DNA from: a virus
Direction: 5' to 3' (one strand)
IMG/VR virus record: IMGVR_UViG_3300042922_000762
Span: 1 to 41,120 of that record
Length of the DNA stretch: 41,120 nucleotides
The translations under genes and the position numbers were made by a program. The notes beneath the pieces are model-generated. The model was given only the letters and a program-made list of their open reading frames with translations, searched no databases and was not told where the DNA came from. This document shows, piece by piece, positions 13,760-21,763 of this stretch (its first letter is position 1; each line of letters begins with the position of its first letter).

Positions 13760-15221
13760 GCTCCTCCGAATCCCGCCCACGCGGGTCGCGTCGAAGGGTG
13801 ACGAGGCCCTCGACCTCGCGTATCTCGCCGGCATCCGGTCGGATCCGTGGCAAGAGAACGAGATTGACGCGATCTTCTCCGTCGACGCGTTCGGCCGGTG
13901 GGTGTGCACCGAGTACGGGAAGCTCGTCGCCCGCCAGAACGGCAAGGGCAACATCATCTTGCCGTTCGAGCTCGCGCACCTGTTCCTCTGGCCGAAGCCT
14001 GACGGCGAGCCGAAGACGATCGTGCACACCGCGCACGAGGTGAAGACGTCGAACGAGGCGTTTCGCAAGCTCAAGCGCGTCGTCACGGCGTCCCCGATCC
14101 TCATGGGCGAGCTGCTCGGCGGCGAGCGAGGCATCAAGGACAACAACAACGAGCGCGGCATCGAGCTCGCGAACGGCAACCGTCTCTTGTTCCTCGCGCG
14201 ATCGCGCAACTCGGGCATTGGGTTCTCCGTCGACGTGCTCGTCGTCGACGAGGCGCAGCAGACGCCGATGGCGGCGATGGATGCGCTGCTGCCGACGATG
14301 TCGGCCATGGACAACACGCAGGTGCTGTTCACCGGCACCGTGCCCGACGAGCTGAACGACGCGGAGTACTGGGAGGGCGTCCGCGATCGCGGGCGGTCCG
14401 GATCCGACCCGCGCACCGGCTGGTCCGAGCACACGCCGCCCGGATCCGACGACCCCGACCTCGCGCCGAAGATCGACGTGCTGAACGAGGAGAACTGGGA
14501 GTACTCCAACCCCGGCCTTGGTCACCGCGCCGGACTCAACCGCGAGACGATCGAGGACGAAATCTCGCGACTCGATCCCGCTGCGGTGCGGCGGCTGCGC
14601 TTCTCCGTCTGGCCGAACCGGCGCGTCGAGGAGGCGCCGCAGCTGTCCGAGCTCGACCTCAAGGTCTGGAAGCGCCACGCGCTTCCGGATGCCGGCGTGC
14701 TCGGCGACGGCGCTGTGATCTCCCTCGCTCTCGGCCGCGGCGCCGGCTTCGCGACCATCGGCAAGGCGGTGCGCGTCGACTCGGACAGCATCGCCGTCGA
14801 GCACCACAAGACCGAGCGCGGCACCATGTGGATCGCCGCCGAGCTGAAGGCGCTGAAGGCCGAGCTCGGCAACGCGCTGATCGTGCTCGATCCGAAGAAC
14901 GCGGCGCCGGTGCTCTCGTCCCTCGAGAAGGCCAAGGTCAAGTTCCTGCCGATGAGCATGGACGAGATCGCCGCGGCGCACGCGCTGTTCATCGAGTACG
15001 TCAACGCCGGCCTCGTGCCGCACCGTGACCAGGCCGAGGTGACCAAGTCCCTCGAGTTCGCCACCACGCGCCCGCTCGGCCGCGCCGGCGACACCTGGGA
15101 GCAGTCCGACCCCATCAAGCCCGTCACGCACGCGCAGGCCGTCACGTGGGCGCTGTGGGGCGTCATCAAGTCCGAAGCGTCACCTCCGCCGAAACCCGCG
15201 GAGGTGCGCGGCTACGCGTAA
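13701..15221 (+). CDS. terL: Terminase large subunit
   Basis: 506 residues from TTG 13701 behind GAAGGGGG. The ATPase half has Walker A LVARQNGKG (75-83) and Walker B VLVVDEAQQ (D183, E184), with coupling motif FTGTVPDE near 210. The C-terminal nuclease domain (from about 330) has LIVLDPKN (D397) and HRD (D443), but the first acidic position expected in the strand SLALGRGAG (341-349) is occupied by Ala/Gly. It powers DNA packaging into the prohead with TerS and the portal. Cleavage may be weak or shared with the HNH protein; that is an inference. Confidence 0.93.
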   Translation: MPTNSLQLEKRALRGRQEPRLLRIPPTRVASKGDEALDLAYLAGIRSDPWQENEIDAIFSVDAFGRWVCTEYGKLVARQNGKGNIILPFELAHLFLWPKPDGEPKTIVHTAHEVKTSNEAFRKLKRVVTASPILMGELLGGERGIKDNNNERGIELANGNRLLFLARSRNSGIGFSVDVLVVDEAQQTPMAAMDALLPTMSAMDNTQVLFTGTVPDELNDAEYWEGVRDRGRSGSDPRTGWSEHTPPGSDDPDLAPKIDVLNEENWEYSNPGLGHRAGLNRETIEDEISRLDPAAVRRLRFSVWPNRRVEEAPQLSELDLKVWKRHALPDAGVLGDGAVISLALGRGAGFATIGKAVRVDSDSIAVEHHKTERGTMWIAAELKALKAELGNALIVLDPKNAAPVLSSLEKAKVKFLPMSMDEIAAAHALFIEYVNAGLVPHRDQAEVTKSLEFATTRPLGRAGDTWEQSDPIKPVTHAQAVTWALWGVIKSEASPPPKPAEVRGYA

Positions 15222-15233
15222 TGGAGGTGGCTC

Positions 15234-16547
15234 GTGGCGTTCGACGCTTCCAGCATCGGTGAGCTCATCAGCTCGAAGTCCCAGGACATCCGCGCCGAGT
15301 GGGGTCGCCTGTCGACGCTGCAGAAGCGCATCGACGGGAAGCTCGTCCGGACCTGGATGCCGGACAACGCCGACGCGGAGTATCGGGATCTGTTCCGGAA
15401 GGCTTCGTCGCCCTGGCTTGCGTTCGTCCGCGACTGCATCGCGCAGGGCCTCCTCGTCGACGGGTACTCCTCGGAACTCGTCTGGGCCGAGGGATGGCAG
15501 GCGAACGGAATGGACGGCCGCCAGGGCGCCGTGAACCGTGAGGTCGTCGGCCTCGGCAAGGCGTTCGGGCTGTCGCTGCCCTCCGCGAACGACGGCGTCG
15601 TCATGCGGCCGCTGTCGGCGCTGCGCACGTACGCCTCGTTCGCCCGACCGTGGGACGAGTACCCCGAGTGGGTGCTCACCCGCATCGGCAAGCAGTCCGC
15701 ATCGTTCTGGCAGTCCGAATGGCTCCTCGTCGACGAGGAAGCGGCCTACTGGTTCACCGGCGACCCTCGTACACCGTTGAATCTGCGCGTCGATCGCCAC
15801 GAGCTCGGCTTCGCACCCGTCGTGCAGCTGTCGAACACGCTCGCCATGGCCGGCGACCCGGAATCGTCCGTCGCGGCCGCGGTCCCGATCTACCAGCGCA
15901 TTGTCGACGCGACGTTCACCCTGCAGATGGTGCAGCGCTACGGCGCCTTCCCGCAGAAGTGGATGGCCGGCGGCGAGCTCGCCAAGGACGCGAACGGGAT
16001 CCCGCAGGTGCGGATCTCGTCCGACAGCCTCCTCCACGCATCCGGCGAGGGAGGCGAGACCGCTCGCTTCGGCACGTTCGAGCCCGCGGACCTCGACAAG
16101 GTCGTGGCGGCGCTCGACGCGCACATCAAGCACCTGTCGGCCGTGTGCCAGGTGCCGCCGCACTACCTGCTCGGCGCCGTCGTGAACATGTCTGCAGAGG
16201 GCATCGCCGCAGCCGAGTCCGGCTACTTCCGCAACGTCGCCGACCGTCAGATGGCGCTCGGCGAAGGGTACGAGCAGTGGATGCGCACCGCGGCCGCTGT
16301 CCTCGGCGACGACGCGGCCGCGCAGGCGACGTCGTCACAGGTGCACTGGGCCGACGTGTCCTCGCGATCGCTCGGCCAGATCTCCGACGCGGTCCTCAAG
16401 CTCTCCACGGTCGGCGCTCCGCTCGAGCTGCTGTTCGCCATGGTCCCGGGCTGGTCGAAGACTGACGTCCTCGAGGCGGCACGCGCCGTGCGCGAGCAGC
16501 GCGTCGCGCCCGAACCCCCGACCCCGCAGCCCGCCATCGGGCAGTGA
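15234..16547 (+). CDS. Portal protein
   Basis: 437 residues from GTG 15234 with an ATGGAGGTGG ribosome site. The N-terminus is helical and basic. LDAHIKHLSAVCQVPPHYLL near residue 300 followed by AAESGYFRNVADRQ matches the stem region of SPP1 gp6-type portals, where a tunnel helix lines the DNA channel. It forms the dodecameric ring at the head vertex for TerL docking and connector assembly. Length and position directly after TerL are standard. Confidence 0.92.
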   Translation: MAFDASSIGELISSKSQDIRAEWGRLSTLQKRIDGKLVRTWMPDNADAEYRDLFRKASSPWLAFVRDCIAQGLLVDGYSSELVWAEGWQANGMDGRQGAVNREVVGLGKAFGLSLPSANDGVVMRPLSALRTYASFARPWDEYPEWVLTRIGKQSASFWQSEWLLVDEEAAYWFTGDPRTPLNLRVDRHELGFAPVVQLSNTLAMAGDPESSVAAAVPIYQRIVDATFTLQMVQRYGAFPQKWMAGGELAKDANGIPQVRISSDSLLHASGEGGETARFGTFEPADLDKVVAALDAHIKHLSAVCQVPPHYLLGAVVNMSAEGIAAAESGYFRNVADRQMALGEGYEQWMRTAAAVLGDDAAAQATSSQVHWADVSSRSLGQISDAVLKLSTVGAPLELLFAMVPGWSKTDVLEAARAVREQRVAPEPPTPQPAIGQ

Positions 16548-16626
16548 GACTCACCCGCCGCCGGCGGGGATCAGGTACGCCAGCTGACTCTGGCGGTCAT
16601 ATCGACGGATCTACGGAGGATCACCC

Positions 16627-17280
16627 ATGTCCAATCTCTTCTCTCGGCGTCACCCGCTCATCGTTTCGTTCGACGGCGACGGCGCAGGAGCGCCTGGCGG
16701 CGGAAACGGCGGCGGCGACAACGGAGGCGGTGAGAACGGCGGCGGCGACAACGGCGGCAGCACGTACACCGCGCCCGCGACCCAGGCCGAGCTCGACCGC
16801 ATCGTCGAGGCCCGTCTCGCTCGCGAGCGGGACAAGTTCAAGGGCCACGACGACTTCAAGGCGAAGGCCGCGAAGTGGGACCAGCTCGAGGACGAGAAGA
16901 AGACGCCGAGCGAGAAGGCGATCGAGGAAGCCAAGGCGCAGGCCGCTGGCGAGACCTCGGCGAAGTACGACCGGCGCCTCGCGTCGACCGAGATCAAGAG
17001 CATCGCCGCGACGGTCGGGTTCCTCGACCCCGCGGATGCGCTCGTGGTGCTCGGCGACGAGGTGCCGAAGAAGGGCGACGAGATCGACGTCGACGAGCTG
17101 AAGAAGCGCGTCGAGAAGCTCGCGACCGACAAGTCCTACCTCGTGAAGGAAGCGTCGCGGAAGCCCCGCACGCGCCCCACTCCTCGGCCGGGTGAGCAGC
17201 AGCAGAACGACGACACCGCCAACCAGGGCGGGAAGGGCAAGGCCGCAGCGGCGCTGCGGCAGCTCGGCAAGAAGCGCTAA
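16627..17280 (+). CDS. Capsid scaffolding protein
   Basis: 217 residues from ATG 16627 behind ACGGAGG. A Gly/Asn/Asp-rich low-complexity leader (residues 20-46) is followed by a strongly charged alpha-helical body (KAAKWDQLEDEKKTPSEKAI) and a basic, Gln-rich tail. Long helical, highly charged proteins between portal and capsid genes are scaffolds that template the prohead and then leave. No protease motif is seen, and no separate prohead protease gene is present. Confidence 0.85.
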   Translation: MSNLFSRRHPLIVSFDGDGAGAPGGGNGGGDNGGGENGGGDNGGSTYTAPATQAELDRIVEARLARERDKFKGHDDFKAKAAKWDQLEDEKKTPSEKAIEEAKAQAAGETSAKYDRRLASTEIKSIAATVGFLDPADALVVLGDEVPKKGDEIDVDELKKRVEKLATDKSYLVKEASRKPRTRPTPRPGEQQQNDDTANQGGKGKAAAALRQLGKKR

Positions 17281-17332
17281 CCAGCGCACCTCACATCACC
17301 CGCCGGCCAGGCACGAACGTCAAGGAGACGAA

Positions 17333-18262
17333 ATGGCAGACATCAGCCGCGACGACGTCGCGACACTCATCCAGGAGGAGTACTCCAACATCTTCCTCGA
17401 GGCCGCCGGGGGCGGATCCGGCGCGATCGCCGCATTCGGCACCGTGCCCCTCGGCACGAAGATCACGAACGCCCCCGTTCTCACGACCCTCCCCGAGGCT
17501 CAGTGGGTCTCGGAGTCGGCCACCGCGCCCGAGGGCGTGAAGCCGACCTCGAAGGCGATCTGGGGCAACAAGCGGTTCGTCGTCGAGGAGCTCGCCGTCA
17601 TCATCCCCGTCCACGAGGACACCCTCGAGGACATGACCGAGGACGGGCTCGAGAACATCTCGCGCCTGGGCGGCGCGGCGATCGGCGCGAAGCTCGACGA
17701 GGCGATCCTCTTCGGCGTCGACAAGCCGACGACCTGGCTCGACCCCGACCTGTTCGCCTCGGCGACCGCCGACGGGAACATCTTCCAGGTGTCGCTCACG
17801 CCCGGACAGAACGACCTCGCGGGGTCGATCTTCCAGGCCGCCGGCGCCGTGGCGGACTCGGGTGCGAACCCGACCACGCTGCTGTCCGGTGCGGGTCTCC
17901 GCTTCCGCCTCGCGAACCTCCGCGCAACCGATGGCACCGCGATCCTGTCGCGCACCCTCGGCGGCGACGGAACGTTCGCCGACGACGTCGCCGGCCTCCG
18001 CGCGGCGTTCATCGAGAACGGCGCCTGGGACAACACCGAAGCGCACGCCATCATCGCGGACCGTACCCGCGTGAAGATCGGCCAGCGCTCCGACATCCAG
18101 GTCAAGTTCCTCGACCAGGCCACCGTCGGCGGAATCAACCTGGCGGAGCGCGACATGGTCGCGCTCCGGTTCAAGGCCCGGTACGCCTACGCCCTGGGTA
18201 ACACCGTCACGCGCCGCGGCGCGAAGGCGGAGCCCACCGCAGCGGTCATCCCGGCCGCCTGA
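17333..18262 (+). CDS. Major capsid protein (HK97 fold)
   Basis: 309 residues from ATG 17333 behind CAAGGAGACG. The product shows the usual order of an HK97-type coat: short N-arm, then a long beta-rich E-loop/P-domain region (VSESATAPEGVKPTSKAIWG, FVVEELAVIIPVHEDTLED), spine helix, and A-domain with a C-terminal beta strand (DMVALRFKARYAYALGN). The lack of a long N-terminal delta domain agrees with a separate scaffold gene. It is the main shell protein and one of the most expressed late products. Confidence 0.92.
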   Translation: MADISRDDVATLIQEEYSNIFLEAAGGGSGAIAAFGTVPLGTKITNAPVLTTLPEAQWVSESATAPEGVKPTSKAIWGNKRFVVEELAVIIPVHEDTLEDMTEDGLENISRLGGAAIGAKLDEAILFGVDKPTTWLDPDLFASATADGNIFQVSLTPGQNDLAGSIFQAAGAVADSGANPTTLLSGAGLRFRLANLRATDGTAILSRTLGGDGTFADDVAGLRAAFIENGAWDNTEAHAIIADRTRVKIGQRSDIQVKFLDQATVGGINLAERDMVALRFKARYAYALGNTVTRRGAKAEPTAAVIPAA

Positions 18263-18276
18263 TCGAAGGAGCTGAC

Positions 18277-18570
18277 ATGGCACCCTCGCTGAACCACCCC
18301 AACGGCCAGACGATCGACGTCCCCGAGGTCAAGGTCGAGTACTTCACCTCGCGCGGCTGGACCGCGGGCGAAGCCGCGAAGGCGGATCCGCCGGTCGTGG
18401 AGATCCCCGACGGCGACCCGTCGGACTCCTGGACCGTCGCGCAGCTCGAGAAGCTCGCCGAGCGCGACGGGATCGACCTCGCCGGCACGAAGAACAAGGG
18501 TGACCGTCTCACGGCGATCGCCGCACACCGCGAGGCCGCGGCCGCAGCCGGCACCGGCTCGAGCGACTGA
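18277..18570 (+). CDS. Small HeH/SAP-like head protein
   Basis: 97 residues. The second half (SWTVAQLEKLAERDGIDLAG then TKNKGDRLTAIAAHR) has the two-helix HeH/SAP-like fold that binds nucleic acid in other phage proteins. The N-terminal half is a short beta region (DVPEVKVEYFTSRGW). It follows the capsid gene, so it may be a minor head or connector accessory. The same helical module is repeated in the gene after the major tail protein (20582-20863). Confidence 0.65.
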   Translation: MAPSLNHPNGQTIDVPEVKVEYFTSRGWTAGEAAKADPPVVEIPDGDPSDSWTVAQLEKLAERDGIDLAGTKNKGDRLTAIAAHREAAAAAGTGSSD

Positions 18571-18585
18571 CGGGAAGGGGGAGGA

Positions 18586-19011
18586 ATGGCACTCAACCTG
18601 AATCTGGAGGAGCTCAAGCCGTTCCTCCCCACTCTCGACGCCGATGAAGAGACCCGCGTCACCGCATGGATTCCCGTGCTGACGCTGCTCCTCGACCGGC
18701 GCTACAGCGCGCAGATCACGGACGAGACTCGCGTCCTGTTCGTGTCTGCCGCTGCAGACGCACTCGAGCGGCGACTCGGCAAGCCCCGCGGTCTCATCGA
18801 CCAGGAGGGCGCCGGCCCCTTCACCACCCGGTACAACCCGCGGGCCGCGCTGTCGCGCTGGTTCCTGCCCGAAGAGCTTGACCAGCTCGACGACGCCTGC
18901 GGACTCGGCGGCGGCACCCGCTCGGTGCGCACGCCCGCGCCCGACGCCGTCCGTTTCGAGAACGCCTCGCGGTGGTACGACGGGGTCGACGAGGACGGGG
19001 TGCAGCTGTGA
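18586..19011 (+). CDS. Head-tail adaptor
   Basis: 141 residues from ATG 18586 with a GGGGGAGG site. The N-terminal part is helical (WIPVLTLLLDRRYSAQIT). A loop GPFTTRYNPRAALSRWFLP then leads to a polar tail, the layout of HK97 gp6 / SPP1 gp15-type adaptors that extend the portal. It ends in TGA overlapping the GTG of the next connector gene. Confidence 0.75.
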   Translation: MALNLNLEELKPFLPTLDADEETRVTAWIPVLTLLLDRRYSAQITDETRVLFVSAAADALERRLGKPRGLIDQEGAGPFTTRYNPRAALSRWFLPEELDQLDDACGLGGGTRSVRTPAPDAVRFENASRWYDGVDEDGVQL

Positions 19012-19337
19012 AGGGCGAAGCAGTCATCGTCCAGCGGTCGACCGAAGTCGGCCGCAACGGGCGAAACGAGCCCCGGTACGAGTGGCAGGACGAGACCGTC
19101 CGCGACGTGCTCGTCGTGCCCGGACCGCTCGCCGACGTCGCCGACGCATCCCGGCCGGCCGGCGTCCGCGTCGAATGGTCCCTCTACTGGCCGAAGACCT
19201 ACACCAAGAGCCTCGCCGGATGCCGCGTGCGGATCCGCGGCGGCGCCCCGCTCGCCATCATCGGCGACCCGCAGGCGTACATCCCGGCACCTACCCGCTG
19301 GAACCGCCCCAGCGAGGCCGGCCGCACCGACGGATAG
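19008..19337 (+). CDS. Head-closure (stopper) protein
   Basis: 109 residues from GTG 19008, overlapping the adaptor stop. The product is beta-rich (GEAVIVQRS, VRDVLVVPGPLADV, VRVEWSLYWPKT, CRVRIRGGAPLAIIGD), as in SPP1 gp16-type stoppers that close the portal after packaging. The assignment rests on size, composition and position between adaptor and tail-completion genes. Confidence 0.65.
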   Translation: MKGEAVIVQRSTEVGRNGRNEPRYEWQDETVRDVLVVPGPLADVADASRPAGVRVEWSLYWPKTYTKSLAGCRVRIRGGAPLAIIGDPQAYIPAPTRWNRPSEAGRTDG

Positions 19338-19346
19338 GAGATCGCC

Positions 19347-19598
19347 ATGGCCAACAGCAACGACGTCCAGCTGAACCTGCGAGCCATCAACGCGATCATG
19401 ACGTCCGCACCCGCACAGGCGATCGTCGACTCCGTCGGCCGCCAGATGGCCGCCAACGCCGGCGACGGGTTCGAGTACGTGAGCCGTCCGCACCGCTGGA
19501 TGGCACGCGGGTACGTCCAGACCGTGTCCGCGCGCGCACGCCGCCGCCAGGCCCGCGACGCGGTGCTCGAGCGGACGCTCGGGACCGTGCGCCGATGA
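19347..19598 (+). CDS. Tail-completion-like protein
   Basis: 83 residues from ATG 19347 behind GGAGATCGCC. It is mostly helical and basic (IVDSVGRQMAANAGDGFEYV then ARARRRQARDAVLERTL), with a polar N-terminus. HK97 gp10-type completion proteins at this position are longer, so this is a compact variant. Its TGA overlaps the ATG of the next gene. Confidence 0.6.
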   Translation: MANSNDVQLNLRAINAIMTSAPAQAIVDSVGRQMAANAGDGFEYVSRPHRWMARGYVQTVSARARRRQARDAVLERTLGTVRR

Positions 19599-19984
19599 GG
19601 TTCTCCGATGTCGAAGGGGACGCGATCGCGTTCCTCATCGCCCGCTTCGAGCTGCCCGCATCGCTGCGCGTCCCCTCGCCGCGGCCGCTCGAGTTCTACC
19701 GCGTCTACGGCACCGGTGGCGACACCGTGAACCGTGCACTCGACGCACCCCAGCTCACCATCGACTCCTGGGCTGAAGACGACGAGGTCGCCCGCCGCAT
19801 GGCCGACGACGCGCGCATGGCGTTCCTCGATCACCGCGGCGAACTGAAGCTGTGGCGCCGCGTACGCGCGACGTCGCCCTACTTCGTACCCGACCCCGAC
19901 TCGGAGACACCGATCTACCGGTTCAGCCTGCAGCTGCGCGTTCGCGCGACTCGCCAGACCCCTCCCGCGCCCGCGGGAGATTAA
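19595..19984 (+). CDS. Tail terminator protein
   Basis: 129 residues, ATG 19595 overlapping the upstream stop. The alpha/beta pattern (FSDVEGDAIAFLIARFELP, LTIDSWAEDDEVARRMADDA, YRFSLQLRVRAT) matches gpU/HK97 gp10-type terminators that cap the tail tube and join it to the head. It sits right before the major tail protein, as is usual. Confidence 0.75.
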   Translation: MRFSDVEGDAIAFLIARFELPASLRVPSPRPLEFYRVYGTGGDTVNRALDAPQLTIDSWAEDDEVARRMADDARMAFLDHRGELKLWRRVRATSPYFVPDPDSETPIYRFSLQLRVRATRQTPPAPAGD

Positions 19985-20024
19985 CCGCCGGTCATGCCCG
20001 GCTCCACACGAAAGAGAGACACAC

Positions 20025-20585
20025 ATGACCGTGAACGCTGATCTGGCCCGTATCTTCGGGTCGGACTCCGACGCGATCCACCTCGCCCCGTTCGGCACCA
20101 CGCTGCCGACCACCCTCGCCGGGGCGCTCGACCCCGCGTTCGAGGACGTCGGCTGGCTGTCCGAGGACGGCCTGACCGAGACCCTCACCGGCTCCGTCGA
20201 GCGCAAGCGCGGCCACCAGGGCCGCGGCGTCGTGCGCACGCGCATGAATGAGCCCGGCACGCAGATCGCGTTCGTCGCGCTCGAGTCGAAGTCGCAGACC
20301 AACTCGCTGCGGTACCACGAGAAGAGCGTCGACACGTCCGTCGAAGGCGTCCGCAAGGCCACCCGCGGCCCCGGCCAGCGCATCCAGGTCCGGTCCGCCG
20401 TCATCGACCTGTTCGACGCCGACGACGACGAGGTCAAGGAGCGGTTCATCATCCCGCGCTTCGAGATCGCGCCGAACGGCGATCGCACGTTCGTCGGATC
20501 CGACATCGCCGCGTACCCGTTCCTCGGTGAGGTCATCGGCGACTACACCCACCTCGCCACCGATCTCGAAGAGGTCGGCGCGTGA
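20025..20585 (+). CDS. Major tail (tube) protein
   Basis: 186 residues from ATG 20025 behind AAAGAGAG. The product has the beta-sandwich pattern of siphophage tube proteins (ADLARIFGSDSDAIHLAPFG start, GWLSEDGLTETLTGSVERKR, IQVRSAVIDLFDADDDEVKE). It precedes the tail-assembly chaperones. Hexamers would stack around the tape measure. Its TGA overlaps the GTG of a small HeH-like gene. Confidence 0.85.
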   Translation: MTVNADLARIFGSDSDAIHLAPFGTTLPTTLAGALDPAFEDVGWLSEDGLTETLTGSVERKRGHQGRGVVRTRMNEPGTQIAFVALESKSQTNSLRYHEKSVDTSVEGVRKATRGPGQRIQVRSAVIDLFDADDDEVKERFIIPRFEIAPNGDRTFVGSDIAAYPFLGEVIGDYTHLATDLEEVGA

Positions 20586-20863
20586 CGGCGGGCAAGCGGC
20601 GCGACGTCGTCGAGCTGCAGCCCGGCCAGCCGTACACGCAGGACCGGTTCGGGTATCGCCACCCGATCGTCGTGGCGTCCGACGAGGGGCCCATCGCCCT
20701 TCCCGAGGGCAGCCCCACGATCGCGTGGACGAACGCGCAGATCGACGCGTACGCCGCCCGCGAGGGCATCGACGTCGCCAGCGCCAAGAACAAGCCCGAA
20801 CGCCTCGCGGCGATCGACGCGCACCGCGCGTCCACGCAGCCCGCGCTGCCGCCCGGCGAGTAG
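20582..20863 (+). CDS. Small HeH/SAP-like protein of the tail module
   Basis: 93 residues from GTG 20582 overlapping the tail-tube stop. The C-terminal part (WTNAQIDAYAAREGIDVASA then KNKPERLAAIDAHR) is clearly related to the end of the 18277-18570 product, so the two are paralogous modules placed after the capsid and the tube genes. The N-terminus is a Pro/Gly loop. A structural decoration or nucleic-acid role is possible. Confidence 0.6.
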   Translation: MTAGKRRDVVELQPGQPYTQDRFGYRHPIVVASDEGPIALPEGSPTIAWTNAQIDAYAAREGIDVASAKNKPERLAAIDAHRASTQPALPPGE

Positions 20864-20881
20864 TTCGCGGCGACCACAGAC

Positions 20882-20918
20882 CGGTGGGCGGAGTTACCTC
20901 CGACGGCTCCGCCCACCG
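20882..20918 (+). terminator. Hairpin between tail-tube and chaperone genes
   Basis: A perfect 12-bp stem (CGGTGGGCGGAG 20882-20893 / CTCCGCCCACCG 20907-20918) lies in a 99-bp gap. A partial terminator here would make tube protein more abundant than the downstream chaperones and tape measure, a common arrangement. Confidence 0.6.
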
Positions 20919-20962
20919 TCCCACCCCATCAGTCGGAGAACACCAGTCGGAGGAGACTACCC

Positions 20963-21361
20963 ATGGCCACCAGGCCCGCCGGCGCGAAGGCGCCCACAGA
21001 CCGCCAGCCGAAGATCGAGAAGCCGAAGATCGAGAGCGTCGAGATCGACCTCGCCGACGGCTTCGACGACGACGGAGCCCCGAAGTTCCGGAAGGTGCCC
21101 GCCAGCCGGGTCATGATCCGCGACATCGAGGTCACCGTCCCGAAGGAAGCGCTCGACGACTTCGAGCTGCTCGACGACATCCGCGCCACGCAGGACGAGC
21201 ACGACATGTCGCGCTTCCCGTCGCTGCTGCGTCGCCTCGTCGGCGACGAGGCCTACAAGACGATCCTCGACGCGCTGCGGGGCCCCAACGGCCGCGTTTC
21301 CGCGTCCGACGGTGCCGAGTTCGTCTACGACGTATTCAAGGCGCTCAACCCAAACTCCTGA
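20963..21361 (+). CDS. Tail assembly chaperone (gpG-like)
   Basis: 132 residues, acidic and helical (DDFELLDDIRATQDEHDMSR), beginning with a basic Pro-rich segment. It binds the tape measure during tail assembly. A CCCAAAC slippery heptamer (21349-21355) just before the stop allows a -1 shift into the following frame, giving the longer G-T product. ATG 20963 has a GGAGGAG site. Confidence 0.85.
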   Translation: MATRPAGAKAPTDRQPKIEKPKIESVEIDLADGFDDDGAPKFRKVPASRVMIRDIEVTVPKEALDDFELLDDIRATQDEHDMSRFPSLLRRLVGDEAYKTILDALRGPNGRVSASDGAEFVYDVFKALNPNS

Positions 21362-21750
21362 CGCTCGCGGGCGCCCTCGACAACCATGAGGGCGCCCTGC
21401 GGGCATCGTTCCAGGCCGAGTACGGTCTGCGGCTGCTCCCGGGCGGTCGCACCGAACCTGAGCGCACTCTCCTCGAGGTGGGCGACTACGTCGTGAACCT
21501 GCCGCGCGGTTGCGCCCTGTGGCTCGCCGCCGGCGGACCGGTCGCACTCACCGACGAGGCACATCTGCTGCGCGAAGCGATCTACCGGCTCGAGCTCATC
21601 GACTGGCACAACGCCGGATCGAAGGGCACCGCGCCGAAGCGCATCGAGCTGCCCCGCCCCGCCCACGAGGTGCAGGCGGAAGAGGCGAAGGTCCGCGTGA
21701 AGGCCCGCCAGCACGCCGAACGCCAAGCGAGGCGCGACGCCAAGAAGTAG
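20963..21750 (+). CDS. Tail assembly chaperone G-T fusion via -1 frameshift
   Basis: The -1 frame is open from before the G stop to TAG ending at 21750 (LLTLAGALDNHEG... to RRDAKK) and lacks its own start. With a slip at CCCAAAC the fusion would be about 262 residues: the acidic G part, then a T part ending in a basic helix (KVRVKARQHAERQARRDAKK) that may contact the tape measure. This is the well-known lambda G/GT arrangement; here it is read from frames and the heptamer alone. Confidence 0.85.
21349..21355 (+). promoter_or_regulatory. Programmed -1 ribosomal frameshift site
   Basis: CCCAAAC fits the X XXY YYZ rule, with zero-frame codons CCA and AAC immediately before TCC TGA. It lies exactly where the chaperone G frame ends and the T frame continues. 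Confidence 0.85.
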
Positions 21751-21763
21751 ACGGGGGTGCTCC

